From contig JAEUPD010000235.1 of assembly GCA_016788525.1 (NCBI GenBank), positions 1 to 44,384 of the forward strand: DNA of 44,384 bases, written 5' to 3'. Below are positions 44,265 to 44,384 of the stretch, piece after piece (position 1 is the first letter of the stretch; the number at the start of each line of letters is the position of its first letter). The notes below the pieces were generated by a model. It was not told the DNA's origin, made no database searches, and saw only the letters and a program-made list of their open reading frames with translations. The position numbers were made by a program, and so were the translations under genes. This DNA is from Rubrivivax sp. GTDB taxonomy: Bacteria > Pseudomonadota > Gammaproteobacteria > Burkholderiales > Burkholderiaceae_C.

Positions 44265-44384
44265 ATGGCACGCGTCTGTCAAGTCACGGGCAAGCGCCCG
44301 ATGGTCGGGAACCATGTCTCCCACGCCAACAACAAGACCAAGCGCCGGTTCCTGCCGAACCTGCAGTACCGCCGCTTCTGGCTG
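44265..44384 (+). CDS. rpmB: 50S ribosomal protein L28, 3' end missing
   Basis: The first 40 residues are visible, [20 protein letters not shown] followed by [19 protein letters not shown], the typical L28 N-terminus. The window ends in the frame; about half of the usual 77-78 residues is present. The gene normally pairs with rpmG, which would lie outside. Confidence 0.95.
   Translation, partial: MARVCQVTGKRPMVGNHVSHANNKTKRRFLPNLQYRRFWL

Overview
This 44.4 kb window is chromosomal DNA from a high-GC betaproteobacterium. The best fit is a Burkholderiales member of the Rubrivivax/Leptothrix/Ideonella type. That placement is an inference from gene content and order: polA next to a DUF2782 gene and thrB, a BPSS1780-type membrane protein, a Bug/TctC periplasmic binder, a LIV transporter cluster, and the block rarA-lolA-ftsK-(crp-like)-trxB. 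It holds 37 protein-coding genes (scpA is cut at the left edge, rpmB at the right) and one tRNA-Leu(CAA). I see no insertion sequence, prophage, CRISPR array or rRNA, and base composition looks even throughout.

Layout. 1-8.4 kb: the end of scpA, an IclR regulator fused to an SMP-30-like domain, a stand-alone cyclic-nucleotide-binding protein, polA, a DUF2782 protein, thrB and a membrane protein. 8.4-15.6 kb: uvrD overlapped by a PAS-GGDEF-EAL gene, guaC with a structured leader, and an S41 lipoprotein protease. 15.6-24.8 kb: valS, a sulfur-linked group (cysM, a Nudix gene, tusA), tRNA-Leu followed by a rhomboid protease, an HtrA-like protein that has lost catalytic residues, an SDR protein and a ferredoxin-type reductase. 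24.8-29.8 kb: secreted proteins, namely a beta-propeller protein, a Bug binder, and a two-gene operon of a CsgG-like lipoprotein and an unrecognised secreted partner. 29.9-35.5 kb: livF-livG-livM-livH, alanine dehydrogenase, and a divergent Lrp/AsnC regulator, together a plausible amino-acid uptake and catabolism unit. 35.6-44.4 kb: a protein with two DEP domains, rarA, a possible outer-membrane protein, lolA, ftsK, a Crp-family regulator, trxB and rpmB.

Most genes are housekeeping. The less ordinary content is: (i) an IclR regulator with a sensor-like, probably non-catalytic SMP-30 domain; (ii) the CsgG-like/partner operon without curlin genes; (iii) a receiver-like-DEP-DEP protein; (iv) an S1C protease homologue lacking His and Asp of the triad; (v) a nested hairpin at the predicted 5' end of the guaC transcript; and (vi) a recurrent nAGAAT hexamer 6-8 nt before several start codons, which suggests leaderless transcripts for polA, the DUF2782 gene, uvrD, tusA, rarA and the lrp-type gene. 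Convergent gene pairs are mostly separated by perfect GC hairpins without a U-tract.
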